From contig JAISHX010000005.1 of assembly GCA_031262335.1 (NCBI GenBank), positions 1 through 6,396 on the forward strand: 6,396 bases of DNA. Reading direction: 5' to 3'. This stretch comes from Clostridiales bacterium. Lineage in GTDB: Bacteria > Bacillota > Clostridia > Lachnospirales > WRAX01. Position 1 is the stretch's first letter; each line of letters starts with the position of its first letter. Below, piece by piece: positions 5,098 through 6,396 of the stretch. Below the pieces are notes generated by a model. That model was not told the DNA's origin and ran no database searches. It worked only from the letters and a program-made list of their open reading frames with translations. The position numbers and the translations under genes were made by a program.

Positions 5098-5121
5098 ACC
5101 AAATAGAAGAAGTAAATTCAA
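5093..5121 (-). promoter_or_regulatory. Promoter of pepF
   Basis: On the minus strand TTGAAT (5121-5116) and a perfect TATAAT (5098-5093) are spaced by 17 bp. Transcription should begin near 5086, giving a leader of about 30 bases. Its -10 shares five bases with the -10 of the plus-strand promoter. Confidence 0.72.
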
Positions 5122-5144
5122 CAACAAATTAGGAGTGACAGTTT

Positions 5145-6128
5145 ATGCCGGGTTTAATTTCCCACTATCTTTGCGCAGACATAACCGCAAACAGTCAAAA
5201 AACAGACAAGGAACTTATTGGTACAATAAACTCAAACCGTGAAATTTACAATATCGGAGCACAAGGTCCTGATGTATTTTTCTACTATCTGCCCGGTCTT
5301 ATTCGCCAAAAAACGCGCGGTTTGGGCAGTGAAATGCATAAATCCGGATTTGGTGAGTTTTTTAAAACTGCTTGCCTTACAATAAAAAAAATGCCCGACG
5401 GAGCCGAAAAAAACGCCGCTATTGCATATGTGTGCGGATACCTTACACATTATGCTCTTGATTGCGCCGCTCACCCATATATTTACTATAAATCGGGATT
5501 TCGTAAAAAAGGCACTCCGATTAAAAATATAAAACACACAATGTTTCATCGTCGTCTTGAAACAAATATAGACACGCTTTTATTGAAAATATTAACAGAC
5601 ATGAAACCAAGCGATAAAAAGCTCTGGCAGTTGTTGTATGCAAAAAAACGTACAAAACGTCCGGTTTCAGGCTTTTTAAGCAACTGTATAAAGGAAGCTT
5701 ACGGTACTGATATATCAACAGGGCAAGTGTCCTCTGCAATGGGATATATGTCTTTTGTGACACGGATTATTCAGTCAAAAACAGGAAAGCGTAAACGCGT
5801 TATAGAGGCAATTGAAGACGCAACTGCAAGTGAACGAATAGTTTCATGTATGATTCATGAAAACAATATAACTGATGGAATAGACTACCTTAACGTGGCA
5901 AAAAAACCGTGGTTTAAGCCTTGGGATGCTGTCAACGAAATTACGTCCTCTTTTTGTGAACTTTTTGACGAAGGCGTAAAAAACGCAACGGAACTAATAC
6001 AGATGTTTTATTCTTACTGTACCGGAAACTATCCTCTCGAACAGCTGCTTAAATTTGCCGGAGACCGTTCCTTTGCGTCCGGTGTTGAAGAGGAAGTTTT
6101 ATTCGATGTTTACGACGTTATATTCTAA
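5145..6128 (+). CDS. Zinc-dependent phospholipase C-family protein, no signal peptide
   Basis: Residues 1-150 match the zinc-dependent phospholipase C fold (Pfam Zn_dep_PLPC), known from Bacillus cereus PLC and clostridial alpha-toxin. The expected tri-zinc ligand set can be read in order: H7 (SHY), D43 (GAQGPDVFFYY), H65 (SEMHKS), H102 and D106 (GYLTHYALDCAAHPYIYY), H110, H135 and E139 (FHRRLETN). The His-x3-Asp and His-x3-Glu spacings agree with the characterised enzymes. Unlike the toxins there is no signal peptide, so the protein should be cytoplasmic or exported by another route. The C-terminal half (about 160-327) is helical and unrecognised, with no C2-like PLAT domain. ATG 5145 has AGGAG at 5131-5135. 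It is divergent from pepF and convergent with the YdcF-like gene, ten bases before that gene's stop. Phospholipase activity is inferred from the ligands only; another phosphoesterase role is possible. Confidence 0.87.
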   Translation: MPGLISHYLCADITANSQKTDKELIGTINSNREIYNIGAQGPDVFFYYLPGLIRQKTRGLGSEMHKSGFGEFFKTACLTIKKMPDGAEKNAAIAYVCGYLTHYALDCAAHPYIYYKSGFRKKGTPIKNIKHTMFHRRLETNIDTLLLKILTDMKPSDKKLWQLLYAKKRTKRPVSGFLSNCIKEAYGTDISTGQVSSAMGYMSFVTRIIQSKTGKRKRVIEAIEDATASERIVSCMIHENNITDGIDYLNVAKKPWFKPWDAVNEITSSFCELFDEGVKNATELIQMFYSYCTGNYPLEQLLKFAGDRSFASGVEEEVLFDVYDVIF

Positions 6129-6138
6129 AGCCGATTTA

Positions 6139-6396
6139 TCATCTTGAGGAAAAAAGAAACATATAAACAACCGCAACAAATTCACGCATATAATTTACCG
6201 GCGCTGTGTACCATGATGTTGCGGCGGAAATCCTGTGTGCCTTGATACCTGCTCTATGTGCCAATTTTACGGCACGGAAAACATGAAAATCATTTGTTAC
6301 AAGAACGGCAGTTTTTAAATTGTTTTTCTCCATGATTTCTTTTGAAAATTTAAAATTCTCATATGTCGACGTGGAGTTGCTTTCCTGTAAAATACA
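6139..6396 (-). CDS. YdcF/DUF218-family protein, C-terminal part only
   Basis: Eighty-five residues are visible and the frame is open to the right edge, so the start lies outside; an internal ATG at 6333 is not the real start. The visible part carries the DUF218 signatures: an ES-x-S/T-x2-EN motif (ESNSTSTYENFKFS, about visible residues 5-18), then VLVTNDFHVFRAVKLAHRAGIKA, the strand-loop-helix with the conserved T-x-x-x-H and R-A, then the family-like C-terminal segment around YMREFVAVVYMFLF. Members include E. coli YdcF and SanA-like envelope proteins, often with N-terminal membrane segments. They have a Rossmann-like fold and an uncertain biochemical role. The gene ends convergently, ten bases from the phospholipase-like gene, with no terminator hairpin between. 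Confidence 0.85.
   Translation of the reverse strand, partial: CILQESNSTSTYENFKFSKEIMEKNNLKTAVLVTNDFHVFRAVKLAHRAGIKAHRISAATSWYTAPVNYMREFVAVVYMFLFSSR

Noticed and set aside
5232..5763. Two minus-strand frames (5232-5549 and 5521-5763) inside the phospholipase-family gene
   Set aside because: Both are antisense to a gene with a complete set of zinc ligands, lack ribosome-binding sites, and have Cys/Phe-rich shadow-like composition.

Overview
The window looks like ordinary chromosome from a low-GC Bacillota, most likely an uncultured member of Clostridia. The support is AT-rich DNA with GC-rich ribosome-binding sites, TTG and GTG starts, sigma-A-type promoters with 17-18 bp spacers, an M3-family PepF, and the order rsmD, coaD, then a short coiled-coil 'ATPase-like' gene, which is a familiar clostridial arrangement. 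I see no rRNA, tRNA, CRISPR array, insertion sequence or phage gene.

Layout. Positions 1-1313 (minus strand) hold a tight operon read right to left: rsmD (16S rRNA m2G966 methyltransferase), coaD (phosphopantetheine adenylyltransferase, TTG start), and the 5' part of a coiled-coil protein that starts with GTG inside the coaD 3' end and runs off the left edge. A good promoter (TTGACT-18-TATAAT) lies just upstream of rsmD. Positions 1314-2326 are the accessory-looking part. They hold a possible 47-codon plus-strand gene whose last 57 bp are antisense to the end of an XRE-family repressor gene (minus), then that repressor with its own promoter and a perfect 9-bp-arm palindrome, then a 50-residue Leu/Gly-rich protein with an internal 21-residue repeat (plus), closed by a strong GC-stem terminator.

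Positions 2374-3186 (minus) hold a probable two-gene unit: a small lipoprotein ending in a long Pro/Thr-rich tail, followed by a HIT-family nucleotide hydrolase or transferase carrying a recent in-frame 21-bp duplication. Positions 3275-5056 (minus) encode oligoendopeptidase F. Positions 5145-6128 (plus) encode a zinc-dependent phospholipase C-family protein without a signal peptide. These two are divergently transcribed from promoters whose -10 boxes overlap almost completely in an 11-bp palindrome. Positions 6139-6396 (minus) are the C-terminal part of a YdcF/DUF218-family protein that enters from the right edge.

Most genes are housekeeping (ribosome modification, CoA synthesis, peptide and nucleotide turnover) and do not form one pathway. 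I found no convincing new multi-gene system. The best items for follow-up are the Leu/Gly-repeat small protein, the antisense-overlapping small ORF beside the repressor with its palindrome, and the face-to-face pepF/phospholipase promoter.
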